NCBI GenBank assembly: GCA_040881665.1
Contig: JBBECT010000005.1
Location: 450,138 to 514,137, forward strand
Direction of reading: 5' to 3'
DNA length: 64,000 nucleotides
Source of the DNA: Actinomycetota bacterium
Lineage (GTDB): Bacteria > Actinomycetota > UBA4738 > HRBIN12
Under the pieces are notes generated by a model. It saw only the letters and a list, made by a program, of their open reading frames with translations. It ran no database searches and was not told the DNA's origin. Below, one piece after another: positions 38,248 through 48,092 of the stretch. The position numbers and the translations under genes were made by a program. Position 1 is the first letter of the stretch. Each line of letters starts with the position of its first letter.

Positions 38248-40449
38248 TCACTCCTCCATCACGACGCGAACCGAGCCCTCACGGTTCAGCAACGAGAACG
38301 AGGTGATCTCCCCTTCGCGCCGGAACACCAGCGAGAGACGGCTGTCGCCGACCCGGAGGTTGCGCAGTTCCACCTGATTCAACCACGCCGGAAGGTGCGG
38401 CTGGTTCACGGTGAGGACGTTCCGGTCGGCTCGCGCGGAGATCCCGAGCATCGCCTGCAGCATCAGGAACGGCGAGCCCGCGGCCCAGGCTTGGGGCGAG
38501 CACGCCACGGGGTAGCTCACCGGGCGGTTCGGTGTTCGGCGGGTGAACCCGCAGAACAGCTCCGGCAGGCGCAGGTAGTCGGCATGGATCGCCGCGTCGA
38601 ACAGCGCGGTCGCCACGCGGTTGGTCGAGCGCGCGAAGCCGTAGCGCTTCAACCCCGCGGCGATCAACGCGTTGTCGTGGGGCCAGACCGATCCGTTGTG
38701 GTAGCTCATCGGGTTGTAGGCGGCCGCCGCCTTGCTCATCGTGCGGATGCCCCATCCGGAGAACATGTCCGGTGCGAGCAGCCGCTTCGCCACAGCGGCC
38801 GCCTTGTCAGGTTCGATCACGTCGCAGTAGAGACCGTGGCCCGGGTTCGACAGGATCGTTCGAACGGGCCGCTTGTCACCGTCGAGGGCCCCGACGAAGA
38901 ACCGCTCGTCCTCCATCCAGAACGCCTCGTTGAACCGCCGCTTCAGATCCATCGCCTGGGTGCGCATGCGCTCGGCCTTGTCGGGCTCACCCAGCGTGTC
39001 GTAGACATCGGCCATCCGCTGTTTCGCGAGGTAGACGTACCCCTGGACCTCGACGAGAGCGATCGGTGTCTCCGCGAGGCGTCCGTCGGCGTGGACGACC
39101 GCGTCGAACGAGTCCTTCCAGCCCTGATTCCGGATCCCCCGAGACGACCGCGTCCGGTACTCGACGAAACCGTCGCCGTCCAGGTCTCCGTAGTCGTCGA
39201 TCCAAGCGAGAGCCGCCTCTGCCGCGGGAAGGAGCTCTTCGGCGAACGCGCGGTCTCCCGTCCATCGGAGGTGTTGGGCGTACACGATCAGGAACCACGG
39301 GGTGGAATCGACCGAGCCGAAGTACGGCGTGTGCGGGATCTGCCCCGATCGAGCGAGCTCCCCCTTGCGGACCTCGTGGAGGATCTTGCCCGGCTGTTCG
39401 TCGCGCCAGTCGTCGACGACGGTTCCCTGGTGCGCGGCGAGCTCGCGGAGCACCCGGCTCGCGAGTGATGGATTCACCATCAGCAGCTGGTGCGCGGTGA
39501 TCAGCGAGTCCCGCCCGAAGAGCGAGACGTACCAGGGGATCCCGGCGGCGGGCGTGCCTCCCTCGTCTTCATCCGACAGCGAGCGCAGATCGCGCAGGCT
39601 CCGATCGAGGAGCTGGTCGAACAACTCGTTGTCCGTCACGATCTGCGTCGATTCCCGCTCCCAGTCCTCGTAGCTGCGCCGGAGCTCGTGCACCGCGACG
39701 TCGAACTCCATCGGTTCGGGCGCGGCCTCGCCGACGATCGGCTCCACGGTCATCCCGACGAGCTTGGTCTGGTACGGCCCGAGCTGGAGCCGGAACTCCA
39801 CGTGCGCGACATCTCCCTCGATCTCGATCACGTCGGGAGGCGATGCGAAGGCGACGCGGGTTCGACGTTGGATGTCGTCGACGCCCAGGTACCGGAACTC
39901 CACGGCTCCGTCGTCGACGCGGACGGGCTCGTCGACGCCGCGGCGGTCCCGGGGGATGCCTCGGACGTCGAAGATGTCGGCGAAGTCGGCGGCGAAGTCG
40001 AATCGCAGATCGATCCGCACGGCGTGCGGGTTGTAGTTCTTCACCCGGACGCGCTCGTACAGGCGTCCGTTGATCGCGCGGATCCGGCGGATGTTCAGCG
40101 TTTGCTGGCGGACCGCGATCTCGTCGCCCTCGTACAGGTCCGGGTTCGTGAGATCCACGTAGGACATGTAGCCGCGCTCGGACGAGGACGACAGCAGCAC
40201 CGGATCGCGTCCCGACAACGACATGTGGAACAGCGACAGGAACCGCGTGTCTCCGTCGTAGAGGCCGAGCCCGTAATCGTCGCCGTGATCGAGGTTCCCC
40301 TCGAGGTCGCAATAGAGGAAGGTATCGCCCTCCTTCACCGCGAGCGTCTTCGAGGCGAGGTCGGTGACCAGGATCGGGTGCGCGCTCGGTGAGGAGTCCG
40401 CCCGTTCGGCGGCGGTCTGCTCTCGGGGGGGCTCTGGCGCTGCGCTCAT
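38248..40449 (-). CDS. Amylo-alpha-1,6-glucosidase / glycogen debranching-type enzyme
   Basis: 733 residues. The N-terminal half (FLYCDLEGNLDHGDDYGLGL, DGDTRFLSLF) is the bacterial debranching N-domain; the C-terminal half is an (alpha/alpha)6 barrel with DRSLRDLRSLSDEDEGG, GIPWYVSLFGRDSLITA and NQGWKDSFDAV, the family's acid-rich motifs. It resembles the uncharacterised branch often called amylo-alpha-1,6-glucosidase, not TreX. ATG at 40449. A TAGACT box at 40499 could start it. Converges with the protease; next upstream gene thrB belongs to another unit. Confidence 0.82.
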   Translation of the reverse strand: MSAAPEPPREQTAAERADSSPSAHPILVTDLASKTLAVKEGDTFLYCDLEGNLDHGDDYGLGLYDGDTRFLSLFHMSLSGRDPVLLSSSSERGYMSYVDLTNPDLYEGDEIAVRQQTLNIRRIRAINGRLYERVRVKNYNPHAVRIDLRFDFAADFADIFDVRGIPRDRRGVDEPVRVDDGAVEFRYLGVDDIQRRTRVAFASPPDVIEIEGDVAHVEFRLQLGPYQTKLVGMTVEPIVGEAAPEPMEFDVAVHELRRSYEDWERESTQIVTDNELFDQLLDRSLRDLRSLSDEDEGGTPAAGIPWYVSLFGRDSLITAHQLLMVNPSLASRVLRELAAHQGTVVDDWRDEQPGKILHEVRKGELARSGQIPHTPYFGSVDSTPWFLIVYAQHLRWTGDRAFAEELLPAAEAALAWIDDYGDLDGDGFVEYRTRSSRGIRNQGWKDSFDAVVHADGRLAETPIALVEVQGYVYLAKQRMADVYDTLGEPDKAERMRTQAMDLKRRFNEAFWMEDERFFVGALDGDKRPVRTILSNPGHGLYCDVIEPDKAAAVAKRLLAPDMFSGWGIRTMSKAAAAYNPMSYHNGSVWPHDNALIAAGLKRYGFARSTNRVATALFDAAIHADYLRLPELFCGFTRRTPNRPVSYPVACSPQAWAAGSPFLMLQAMLGISARADRNVLTVNQPHLPAWLNQVELRNLRVGDSRLSLVFRREGEITSFSLLNREGSVRVVMEE

Positions 40450-40498
40450 GGGGTTCGTCGTCGGGGCGCAGCAACGACATGTTCCTCGCGCCCCCGCG

Positions 40499-40504
40499 AG
40501 TCTA
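40499..40504 (-). promoter_or_regulatory. Putative -10 box before the debranching enzyme
   Basis: TAGACT on the minus strand, 49 bases before the start, in the 145-base gap after thrB. It would give a leader of about 42 bases. The rest of the gap holds no recognisable element. Confidence 0.35.
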
Positions 40505-40594
40505 GGGAGCGATCCGGGCCTTGTTCAACGGCATCCGGAAAGCCCTTCGTTGCGTTCCTCCCACACCATCGACCGGTCTCGGCCGGACCTGACC

Positions 40595-41476
40595 TCAGTT
40601 CCGGTCGACCTCGTAGCCGATCGGCCGGACCTCGGGATCGAGGATCCGCCATCCCCCCGGTGGGTTCGGGACCGACCGCGCTTCGGATCGGAACGCCAGC
40701 AGGGCAGGACCGGCCCCTGAGACGCATACGGGAACGCCCGCCCTCTGCAGCGATCCGAACACCGCCGCAACCTCGGGCACGAGTTCGAGCCGTGCCTGCT
40801 GATGGAGCCGGTCCACGAGCGCCGCGCCGAGGAGCGACGGATCCCGGGTGAGCGCCACGACCGCGAGGGCCGTGTGCTGCAGGTTCGCGACGGCATCGCC
40901 TCGAGAGACCTCGGGAGACAGGGCGCGCCGGGCCCGATCGGTCGGCAGACGCTCGGTCTGCGGGATCAGGACGACCGGACGGAGGAACGGGTGCGGATCG
41001 AGCCGGACCACCGTGTGGGATCCCCCCTCGTCGCCGACCGCGATCGTCAGTCCACCGTGAACGGCGGCGGCGGCGTTGTCGGGATGACCTTCGAACGCGC
41101 TCGCCAGAGCGAAGACGCTGGCCGGGTCGGCCGGGACCGAGCCGCGGATCTCGTGGGCCAGCACGATGCCCGCGACCGCCGCTGCCGACGATGATCCGAG
41201 GCCCCGCTCGAGGGGGATCCGGTTCGTCCCGTGGAGGGAGAACCCGGGCGTCGTCCCGTCTCCGAGCTCTGCGGCGGCGAACGCGATCGCGCGGCTGACC
41301 ATGTCCGAGCCGTCGGTGGGCAGCTCGCCGGCGCCCTCCCCCTCCCACGTGACGCTCGGATCCGAGCCCGCCGTGTCGAGCGTGACCTCGTTGCAGAGCT
41401 CGAGGGCCAGACCCAGGCAGTCGAAACCGGGACCGAGGTTCGCCGACGTCGCCGGGACCCGTACCGTGATCCGCAT
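40595..41476 (-). CDS. thrB: Homoserine kinase
   Basis: Phosphorylates homoserine for threonine synthesis. 293 residues of the GHMP family: VPATSANLGPGFD near the N-terminus, ERGLGSSSAAAVAG as the ATP loop, and VCVSGAGPALLAF near the C-terminus. ATG at 41476, ten bases after thrC. Last of hom-thrC-thrB. Confidence 0.95.
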   Translation of the reverse strand: MRITVRVPATSANLGPGFDCLGLALELCNEVTLDTAGSDPSVTWEGEGAGELPTDGSDMVSRAIAFAAAELGDGTTPGFSLHGTNRIPLERGLGSSSAAAVAGIVLAHEIRGSVPADPASVFALASAFEGHPDNAAAAVHGGLTIAVGDEGGSHTVVRLDPHPFLRPVVLIPQTERLPTDRARRALSPEVSRGDAVANLQHTALAVVALTRDPSLLGAALVDRLHQQARLELVPEVAAVFGSLQRAGVPVCVSGAGPALLAFRSEARSVPNPPGGWRILDPEVRPIGYEVDRN

Positions 41477-41486
41477 CGGGGCGAGC

Positions 41487-42593
41487 CTACAAGCCGAGTT
41501 CGGCGGCGACGGCGGACGGGTCGGGCTCGACCACGGCCGGATGGCTCGCACCGGAGATCGCCCACTCCGGATCCTTCAACCCATGACCGGTCAGGACGCA
41601 CACGACGACCGCCGCGCGCGGCAAGCGCCCCTCCGCCGACAGGTGCAACAGACCCGCGACCGACGCCGCGGAGGCCGGCTCGGCGAACAGCCCCTCGCGG
41701 GCGACACGTCGATACGCGGCGAGGATCTCACGGTCGGTCACCGCCTCGATCGATCCCTCCGACTCGCTGGCGGCGGCGACGGCCTTCTCCCAGGATGCGG
41801 GGTTGCCGATCCGGATGGCCGTCGCGATCGTTCGCGGATCCTTCACGGGCCGGCCCTCCACGATCGGAGCGGCCCCCTTCGCCTGGAACCCGAACAGCCG
41901 TGGCGGCTCGTGGATCAACCCGTCGCGCAGGTACTCGGTGTATCCGCGCCAGTGGCTGGTGATGTTGCCCGCGTTCCCGACCGGAACGAGGTGCAGATCG
42001 GGCGCGGTCCCGAGCGCGTCGACCACCTCGAAGGCCAGCGTCTTCTGCCCCTCGATGCGGAACGGGTTCACGGAGTTCACGAGCGTGACCGGGAAGTGCT
42101 CCGAGAGGTCCTTCGCGAGCTCGAGGGACGCGTCGAAGTTGCCTTCGACCTCGAGCACACGCGCGCCGTGCACGAGCGTCTGTGCCATCTTGCCGAGCGC
42201 GATCTTCCCCTTCGGGACGAGGACGGCGCAGGTGAGTCCCGCCTTCGCCGCGTACGCCGCCGCGGAGGCGCTCGTGTTCCCGGTGGAGGCGCAGACCACG
42301 GCCTTGGACCCCTCCTCGACGGCTCTGGAGATCGCCATCGTCATGCCCCGGTCTTTGAACGATCCCGTGGGATTGGATCCCTCGTACTTCAGCCAGACCT
42401 CGCACCCGGTCTCAGCCGACAGCGGGTCGGATCGAACCAGCGGCGTCCCTCCTTCACGGAGGGTGACCACCGGGGTCGCGTCGGTGACCGGGAGCCGGTC
42501 CCGGTACTCCTCGATGACCCCACGCCACTGCGGCGCGCCCGCCGGCGGGTCGCCCGCGACGGCCCCGGCCGGTGTGGAACGGCCCCGGCTCAC
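41487..42593 (-). CDS. thrC: Threonine synthase
   Basis: PLP enzyme turning phosphohomoserine into threonine. 368 residues. [13 protein letters not shown] carries the PLP lysine and [14 protein letters not shown] the phosphate loop; [15 protein letters not shown] and [12 protein letters not shown] are conserved. The GTG at 42593 overlaps the hom stop (GTGA). The N-terminal 25 residues are hydrophilic and Pro/Ala-rich. Confidence 0.94.
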   Translation of the reverse strand: MSRGRSTPAGAVAGDPPAGAPQWRGVIEEYRDRLPVTDATPVVTLREGGTPLVRSDPLSAETGCEVWLKYEGSNPTGSFKDRGMTMAISRAVEEGSKAVVCASTGNTSASAAAYAAKAGLTCAVLVPKGKIALGKMAQTLVHGARVLEVEGNFDASLELAKDLSEHFPVTLVNSVNPFRIEGQKTLAFEVVDALGTAPDLHLVPVGNAGNITSHWRGYTEYLRDGLIHEPPRLFGFQAKGAAPIVEGRPVKDPRTIATAIRIGNPASWEKAVAAASESEGSIEAVTDREILAAYRRVAREGLFAEPASAASVAGLLHLSAEGRLPRAAVVVCVLTGHGLKDPEWAISGASHPAVVEPDPSAVAAELGL

Positions 42594-43876
42594 TCCTCCC
42601 CCTCCACCCGCAGGATGCTTCGCACGTCCTCGACCACGGAGAGGGTCTCCAACTCACGCACCGCGGTGCGGAACTTCGCCTCTCGGGCCCGATGGGTGAC
42701 GAACACGAGCTGCGCGTCGCGACCGGCTCCCTCTTGCCACACGCTGCGGATCGATACGTCATTGCCGCCGAGGACCGCTGCGATCTCGGCGAGGACGCCC
42801 GGGCGGTCCTCCACCTCGAGCCGGAGGTAGTACTGATCGTCGTTGTCCTCGATCGGGCGGACGGCACGCTCCACGATGCGGGAGAACACCGGACCGCGAC
42901 CGCCCGAATGCAGGTGGCGTGCCACCGTGGCGAGGTCGCCGACCACCGCCATCGCCGTCGGATCGCCGCCGGCGCCGGGCCCGTAGAACATCAACTCTCC
43001 CGCTTTCTCCCCCTCGACGAAAACCGCGTTGAACGACCCACGGACGGCCGCGAGGGGGTGAGCCTGCGGCACCATTGCGGGATGGACGCGCACGGCGATC
43101 GCATCACCGTCCAGTTCCGCGATCGCGAGCAGTTTGACGACGTAGCCGAGACGCCGGGCGAACTCGATGTCCTGCGCGGTCACGCGCTCGATCCCCTCGG
43201 TGTAGACGTCGGAGCTCGTCACATGGGCGTCGAAGGCGATCGACGCGATGATCGCGCACTTGGCCGCCGCGTCGTGTCCGCCGACGTCCGCGCTCGGATC
43301 GGCCTCCGCGTAGCCGAGCCGTTGCGCCTCCGCCAAGGCGTCGTCGAAGCTCATCTGATCGTCGCTCATCCGGGAGAGGATGTAGTTCGTCGTCCCGTTG
43401 ACGATCCCGAGCACGCGCCGGACACGCTCCCCCGCCAGCGACTCCTTGAGAGGTCGGATCAAGGGGATCCCGCCACCGACGGCCGCCTCGAAGTACAGGT
43501 CGAGACCTTTCGCGTCCGCGAGATCGAACAGCTCCCGGCCCCGGGTCGCGAGCAGTTCCTTGTTCCCGGTCACGACGGGCTTTCCGGCCTCGAGCGCCGA
43601 CAGCAGCAGCTCGCGCGCAGGCTCGACCCCGCCGAGGAGTTCGCAGACGACGTCCACGTCGGGATCGTCGATGACCGCCTGCGGATCGGCGGTGAATAGA
43701 TCGGCGGGCAGCGGGACGTTCCGATCCTTCGCCAGGTCGCGAACCGCGACGCGAACCACCTCGACCCGGCAGCCCGCGCGCAGCGCGATCTCGCCGGCGT
43801 GTTCGTGCAGCAAACGGAGCACGGCGGCGCCGACCGTGCCGCTTCCGAGCAGGCCGACGCGCACGACATCGCTCAC
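42590..43876 (-). CDS. hom: Homoserine dehydrogenase with ACT domain
   Basis: Reduces aspartate semialdehyde to homoserine. 428 residues: [15 protein letters not shown] nucleotide loop, [14 protein letters not shown] and [13 protein letters not shown] catalytic regions, then a C-terminal ACT domain (from about 345, [20 protein letters not shown]) for threonine feedback. GTG at 43876. Followed by thrC and thrB, preceded by lysA. Confidence 0.95.
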   Translation of the reverse strand: MSDVVRVGLLGSGTVGAAVLRLLHEHAGEIALRAGCRVEVVRVAVRDLAKDRNVPLPADLFTADPQAVIDDPDVDVVCELLGGVEPARELLLSALEAGKPVVTGNKELLATRGRELFDLADAKGLDLYFEAAVGGGIPLIRPLKESLAGERVRRVLGIVNGTTNYILSRMSDDQMSFDDALAEAQRLGYAEADPSADVGGHDAAAKCAIIASIAFDAHVTSSDVYTEGIERVTAQDIEFARRLGYVVKLLAIAELDGDAIAVRVHPAMVPQAHPLAAVRGSFNAVFVEGEKAGELMFYGPGAGGDPTAMAVVGDLATVARHLHSGGRGPVFSRIVERAVRPIEDNDDQYYLRLEVEDRPGVLAEIAAVLGGNDVSIRSVWQEGAGRDAQLVFVTHRAREAKFRTAVRELETLSVVEDVRSILRVEGEE

Positions 43877-43911
43877 CGGCTCACCCTCGCCCCATTCGGT
43901 TCGCCTCCCGG

Positions 43912-45768
43912 TCAGTCCCGCTCGATCCAGCGGGCCATCAGTATCTCGTCCTCGTAACCGTAGGACTTGCGGGATCGCTTGACGAGTCTGCCCTCATCGA
44001 CGAACCCGAACCGCCGGTACAGCGCGATCGCCGCCGCGTTCGTGGGGAAAACAGAGAGTTCGACCTTCTCGACCCCGACCCGTTGTGCCCACCGGAGGGC
44101 CTCGGCCAAGAGCGCCGCCCCGATCCCGCGGCTGCGGAACGCCGCGTCGACGGCGAGACCGAGCGTGGCCACGTGGCGGGTCACGGGGTGTTCCTCCCGC
44201 TGGATGTGCAGGTTGCCGACCACCCGTCCGCCCTCGACGGCGACGACCCAGGCCTCGCGATCGCTCCAGGGCTCACGGAACCGGCGCCGGTAGGAGCGGA
44301 CCGTGCCCCGGACCTGCTCGGTCCGCACGTGCACGCCTTCGGCGACAACCGCCTTCCACATCCGCAGGAACGACGCGGCGTCCTGAGGTCGAGCGGCACG
44401 GATCGCGATCCCCTCGGGCGGCTGCACCTGGGGGATCGCACCCGCAGGCGGCACCTCGAGCCGGTCGAGGTCGGCCGGGTCCTCCCGCCGCACCCACATG
44501 CGGCTCCGGCCCCCGACCACCGACACCACCGCCGGGCGGCCGACGCGGTTGTAGGTGCTGGCCATCGAGTACGTATAGGCGCCGGTGGACGCGACCGCGA
44601 TCAACGATCCCGGCGCGAGGTGGGCCGGCACCGTGACGTCGTCGGCGAGGACGTCGCCCGATTCGCAGTGTCGCCCGACGAGGGTGACCCGCTCGGTCTG
44701 CTCACTCATTAACGGGCCGGCCGCGGCGATCGTGAAGCGCGCACCGTAGAGCATCGGCCGGATGTTGTCGGCCATGCCGCCGTCGATCGCGAGGAGCGTC
44801 GGTGATCCGGCGACGTGTTTGCGTGCGCCGGTGCGGTACAAGGTGATCGTGGTGTTGGCCACCAGCGAACGACCGGGTTCGACGACGACCTGCGGGGCGT
44901 CGAGGCCGCGCTCGGCGGCGCCCGCACGCACGCGAGCCAGGACCGTCGACGCGAGCTCGGCCAGACCGAGCGGCGTCTCATCCGCGTACGTGACGCCGAA
45001 CCCACCCCCGATGTCGAGGATGCGAGCGGTGACCCCGAGGTCCCGGCGCAGATCCCGGAGGAGATCGATCAACGTGTCCACCGTCCGCAGGTAGGGCTCG
45101 GCGGCGAGCACCTGCGATCCGATGTGCGCGTGAAGCCCCTCGAACCGGAGCGAGGTCGCCGCGCGGACCGCCCGAACCGCCTCGAGCGCGTCGCTCAGCG
45201 GGATCCCGAACTTCGAACCTTTCGCCCCCGTCTCGATCGCCGGATGGGTCCGGGCCTCGACCTCCGGGAGCACCCGCAGCAGCACGGGGAGCTCGATCCC
45301 CTGCACCGTCGCCTCGCGCGTGAGCCGCTCGATCTCATCGACGTTGTCGACGATGACCGCACCCACCCGGCGCTCGGCGGCCAGCGCGAGTTCGCGATCC
45401 GATTTGTTGTTGCCGTGGAACCAGATCCGATCACCGCGGATCCCCGCGCGGGTGCAGGCCTCCAGCTCTCCCTCGCTCGACACGAGCAGGTCGAGGCCCT
45501 CTTCGGCAACGACGCGCAGCAGCGCCTGCGCGGTGAAGGCTTTCACGGCGTAGTGCACGCGGGAGAACACCTCGCGGACCTGTCTGCATCGAGCGCGCAG
45601 ATCGTCCTCGTCGACGATCAGCAACGGCGTTCCGTGCCGTGCCGCGAGTTCCTCCGCGGACACCCCGGCGATCTCGAGCCCGCGCGGCGTGAACGTCGCG
45701 TTCCGTGGCCACGGTGTCCGGGACCCGGGGCCGGCATCGTCGAGCCGGAGCGACGGTCGCTCAGGCAT
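43912..45768 (-). CDS. lysA: Diaminopimelate decarboxylase fused to a GNAT acetyltransferase
   Basis: 618 residues. Residues about 25-440 form LysA, which decarboxylates meso-diaminopimelate to lysine: YAVKAF (PLP Lys76), HAHIGSQ, DIGGGFG, VVEPGRS, GRHCESGDVL. Residues about 454-618 form a GNAT domain (LAVDAAFRSRGIGAALLAEA for acetyl-CoA, then NAAAIALYRRFGF). The frame continues without a stop; 618 residues is about 170 more than ordinary LysA. ATG at 45768 overlaps the argS stop by eight bases. The order argS-lysA-hom follows actinobacterial synteny. What the GNAT part acetylates is unknown; lysine is a guess. Confidence 0.9.
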   Translation of the reverse strand: MPERPSLRLDDAGPGSRTPWPRNATFTPRGLEIAGVSAEELAARHGTPLLIVDEDDLRARCRQVREVFSRVHYAVKAFTAQALLRVVAEEGLDLLVSSEGELEACTRAGIRGDRIWFHGNNKSDRELALAAERRVGAVIVDNVDEIERLTREATVQGIELPVLLRVLPEVEARTHPAIETGAKGSKFGIPLSDALEAVRAVRAATSLRFEGLHAHIGSQVLAAEPYLRTVDTLIDLLRDLRRDLGVTARILDIGGGFGVTYADETPLGLAELASTVLARVRAGAAERGLDAPQVVVEPGRSLVANTTITLYRTGARKHVAGSPTLLAIDGGMADNIRPMLYGARFTIAAAGPLMSEQTERVTLVGRHCESGDVLADDVTVPAHLAPGSLIAVASTGAYTYSMASTYNRVGRPAVVSVVGGRSRMWVRREDPADLDRLEVPPAGAIPQVQPPEGIAIRAARPQDAASFLRMWKAVVAEGVHVRTEQVRGTVRSYRRRFREPWSDREAWVVAVEGGRVVGNLHIQREEHPVTRHVATLGLAVDAAFRSRGIGAALLAEALRWAQRVGVEKVELSVFPTNAAAIALYRRFGFVDEGRLVKRSRKSYGYEDEILMARWIERD

Positions 45769-47425
45769 CGTCGCGTCCCATCGACTCCGGGGCCTGGACA
45801 CCGAGGAGATCGAGGACATTCGCGATCGTCGTGCCCGATACGCGCGAGAGCCACAGGCGCGCCTGTGTCAGTTCCACGTCGTCGGTGAGGACCCGGTAGT
45901 CGGTGTAGAAGCGGTGGAAGCGTGCCGCGAGGTCGTAGGCGTAGTGCGTGAGCTTGTACGGAGCTCGGAGCTGGGCGGCGGGCGCGTCCAGCTCGGGCCA
46001 GGTCGCGACCGCCTTCAGCAGATCGGTCTCCGCGTCCTCGGCGAGCAGCGACAGATCCACCGCGTCGACCGGACGCAACGTGACGCCCTGCGCCTCGGCT
46101 CGACGAAGGATGCTCGAGATCCGCGCGTGTCCGTATTGCACGTAGTAGACGGGATTGTCCATCGAGCGGCGCTTCGCCTCGTCGATGTCGAAGGCGATCG
46201 TCGAGTCGCTCGAATGCGACAGCAGGGTGAAGCGCACGGCGTCGGGGCCGACCTCGTCGAGCAGCTCGTCAAGGGTCACGATCACGCCCGCGCGCTTGCT
46301 GAACGACAGCTCTTCCCCCCCGCGCAGCAACGTGACCCACTGGTAGAGGATGATCTCGACCGCCTCGGGGTCGAATCCGAGGGCCTCCGCGGCCCCGCGC
46401 AGACGCTTCACGGTGCCGTGATGGTCCGCGCCCCAGACGTAGATCAGATGGTCGAACCCACGGGAGAACTTGTCGACGATATAGGCGCAGTCGGCGCCGA
46501 AGTAGGTCGGCTCGCCGTTGCTCCGGATCAACACCCGATCCTTCTCGTCACCGAACTCGGTCGAGCGGAAGAACACGGCGCCGTCCTCGTCGTAGGCATG
46601 GCCACGCGCACGGAGCCGAGAGATCGCCTCGTCGATCTCCCCGTTCTCGTGCAACGTTCGCTCGGAGAAGAAGACGTCGAAGTGGATGCCGAACCGATCG
46701 AGGGTGCGCTTGATCTGGCCGAGCATCCGGCGCGCACCCTCGGCCAGCAGCCGCTCCCCGCGCTCGGCCTCGGGAACCTCGAGGAACGCGTCGCCGTGCT
46801 CGGTGACGATGTCGGCGACGATGTCGGCGACATACTCGCCCCGGTACCCGTCCTCGGGAAGCTCGGCGTCGCGCCCGAACGCCTGGAGGTAGCGCACCTC
46901 GAGCGAGGCGCCGAACAGATCCATCTGGCGGCCGGCGTCGTTGAAGTAGTACTCGCGCTCCACCCGCCAACCGGCCGCGTCGAGCAGCCGCGCGATCGCG
47001 TCGCCGAGCACCGCGTTCCGCGTGGTGCCGATGTGGACGGGACCGGTGGGATTCGCGGAGACGAACTCGACCTGGACCGAGCGGCCGCTCGACGGCGCTC
47101 GTCCGAAGCTCGCACCCTCGGCCGCGACGGTGCGCAGCACGTCGTAGAGCCACTCGTCGGTCACGTGGAAGTTCAGGAAACCCGGTCCGGCGATCTCGGC
47201 CCGTTCGACGAACGCTGCGTGCGGCAGCGCATCGAGCAGCCGCTGCGCCACCTCGCGCGGGGGTGCGTCCAGTCGGGAGGCGAGCACGAGCGCGAGGTTC
47301 GTCGAGAAGTCCCCGAACTCCTTGCGCTTGGGACGGTCGAGCTCGATCTCGGCGGGAGGCTCCGCCTCGGGGATCGCCGCCGCGGCGGCGTCGCGGAGCA
47401 GCGAACGCAGTCGGTCGTCGATCAC
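45761..47425 (-). CDS. argS: Arginyl-tRNA synthetase
   Basis: Charges tRNA-Arg. 554 residues. VSANPTGPVHIGTTRNAVLG has the HIGH motif and SFSKRAGVIVTLDEL the KMSK loop; the C-terminal DALR anticodon-binding domain ends the protein (TDYRVLTDDVELTQARL). GTG at 47425 is chosen because AGGAG lies seven bases before it; an in-frame GTG at 47446 is also possible. It overlaps lysA. tRNA-Arg is 570 bases away. Confidence 0.95.
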   Translation of the reverse strand: MIDDRLRSLLRDAAAAAIPEAEPPAEIELDRPKRKEFGDFSTNLALVLASRLDAPPREVAQRLLDALPHAAFVERAEIAGPGFLNFHVTDEWLYDVLRTVAAEGASFGRAPSSGRSVQVEFVSANPTGPVHIGTTRNAVLGDAIARLLDAAGWRVEREYYFNDAGRQMDLFGASLEVRYLQAFGRDAELPEDGYRGEYVADIVADIVTEHGDAFLEVPEAERGERLLAEGARRMLGQIKRTLDRFGIHFDVFFSERTLHENGEIDEAISRLRARGHAYDEDGAVFFRSTEFGDEKDRVLIRSNGEPTYFGADCAYIVDKFSRGFDHLIYVWGADHHGTVKRLRGAAEALGFDPEAVEIILYQWVTLLRGGEELSFSKRAGVIVTLDELLDEVGPDAVRFTLLSHSSDSTIAFDIDEAKRRSMDNPVYYVQYGHARISSILRRAEAQGVTLRPVDAVDLSLLAEDAETDLLKAVATWPELDAPAAQLRAPYKLTHYAYDLAARFHRFYTDYRVLTDDVELTQARLWLSRVSGTTIANVLDLLGVQAPESMGRDDA

Positions 47426-47435
47426 CGTCGTGCTC

Positions 47436-47882
47436 CTAGCCGGCACGTCCGGCCAGCGTACGCCGAACGATCTCGACGAGCGAGGCCGGGTCGAAGGGTT
47501 TCGTCACGTACTCCACAACGCCGAGAGCGTAGCCGCGTGCACGGTCCTCGTCCTGGGCGCGGGCCGAGAGGAAGACGACCGGCACGTCCCGGGTCTCGTC
47601 CCGCTCCCGCAACCGGCGGCAGACCTCCCACCCGTCGTAGACCGGCATCATCACGTCGAGCAGCATGATGTCCGGCGGGTCCGCGAGTGCGCGCTCGAGC
47701 GCCTCGTCCCCCTTCGACGCCGTCTCGACGGAGAAGCCCTCGAGCCGGAAGTTGACCTGGAGCAGCCGGACGATCACCGGGTCGTCGTCCACGATCAGCA
47801 CGCTCCCCCGGCCCTCGTCCGAAGCAGCGCGGCGGTCGTGCGCCACCGGATCGCTCGCGCCCTGGGGCGCCATCTCGCTCAT
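47436..47882 (-). CDS. Single-domain response regulator
   Basis: 148 residues, only a receiver domain after 25 hydrophilic residues: VLIVDDDPVIV (acidic pair), MLLDVMMPVYDG (phospho-acceptor Asp), FLSARAQDEDRA and VTKPFDP (Lys). No output domain, so it may act through protein contacts, as CheY-like regulators do. No histidine kinase is nearby. ATG at 47882 has a TATCCT box six bases upstream. Followed closely by argS, which it may share a transcript with. Confidence 0.85.
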   Translation of the reverse strand: MSEMAPQGASDPVAHDRRAASDEGRGSVLIVDDDPVIVRLLQVNFRLEGFSVETASKGDEALERALADPPDIMLLDVMMPVYDGWEVCRRLRERDETRDVPVVFLSARAQDEDRARGYALGVVEYVTKPFDPASLVEIVRRTLAGRAG

Positions 47883-47888
47883 CCATCC

Positions 47889-47894
47889 AGGATA
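47889..47894 (-). promoter_or_regulatory. Leaderless-type -10 box of the response regulator
   Basis: TATCCT on the minus strand, six bases before the ATG. It probably drives the whole response regulator-argS-lysA-hom-thrC-thrB run, whose genes overlap or lie within 40 bases of each other. Confidence 0.5.
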
Positions 47895-47978
47895 GTCCGC
47901 GCACCCTGAGCGCCTCGCATCGCCACTTGACAGCGTTCGCCCAGCGCCCCTCGCAGCGGGGACCGGAGAGGCCGTTGC

Positions 47979-47984
47979 TAGACT
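47979..47984 (+). promoter_or_regulatory. Putative -10 box of tRNA-Arg
   Basis: TAGACT on the plus strand, ending 11 bases before the mature tRNA. TTGACA at 47927-47932 is too far upstream (46 bases) to pair with it. Confidence 0.4.
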
Positions 47985-47995
47985 CGCCCTGGTCC

Positions 47996-48067
47996 GCCCC
48001 CGTAGCTCAGCGGATAGAGCACCGGCCTCCGGAGCCGGGTGCGCAGGTTCGAGTCCTGCCGGGGGCA
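47996..48067 (+). tRNA. tRNA-Arg (anticodon CCG)
   Basis: Complete cloverleaf: acceptor GCCCCCG (47996-48002) pairs with CGGGGGC (48060-48066); D stem GCTC/GAGC; anticodon stem CCGGC/GCCGG with loop CTCCGGA, anticodon CCG at 48029-48031, reading the CGG codon; T stem GCAGG/CCTGC with TTCGAGT loop. Discriminator base is A (48067). The genome does not encode CCA: the bases that follow are CCG. It lies beside pdxH. Confidence 0.95.
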
Positions 48068-48078
48068 CCGCGGTCGCT

Positions 48079-48084
48079 TAGCAT
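48079..48084 (+). promoter_or_regulatory. Leaderless-type -10 box of pdxH
   Basis: TAGCAT ends eight bases before the pdxH ATG, in the 25-base gap after tRNA-Arg. Processing from the tRNA transcript is an alternative source of pdxH message. Confidence 0.4.
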
Positions 48085-48092
48085 CCGGTGCG

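Noticed and set aside
39569-40480. Frame with a GAGGAAC-ATG start overlapping the debranching enzyme
   Set aside because: The site looks acceptable, but the translation is Arg-rich and matches no family, while the debranching frame has conserved motifs throughout.
47927-47932. TTGACA as -35 box for tRNA-Arg
   Set aside because: It is 46 bases from the TAGACT box, far beyond the 16-18 allowed.
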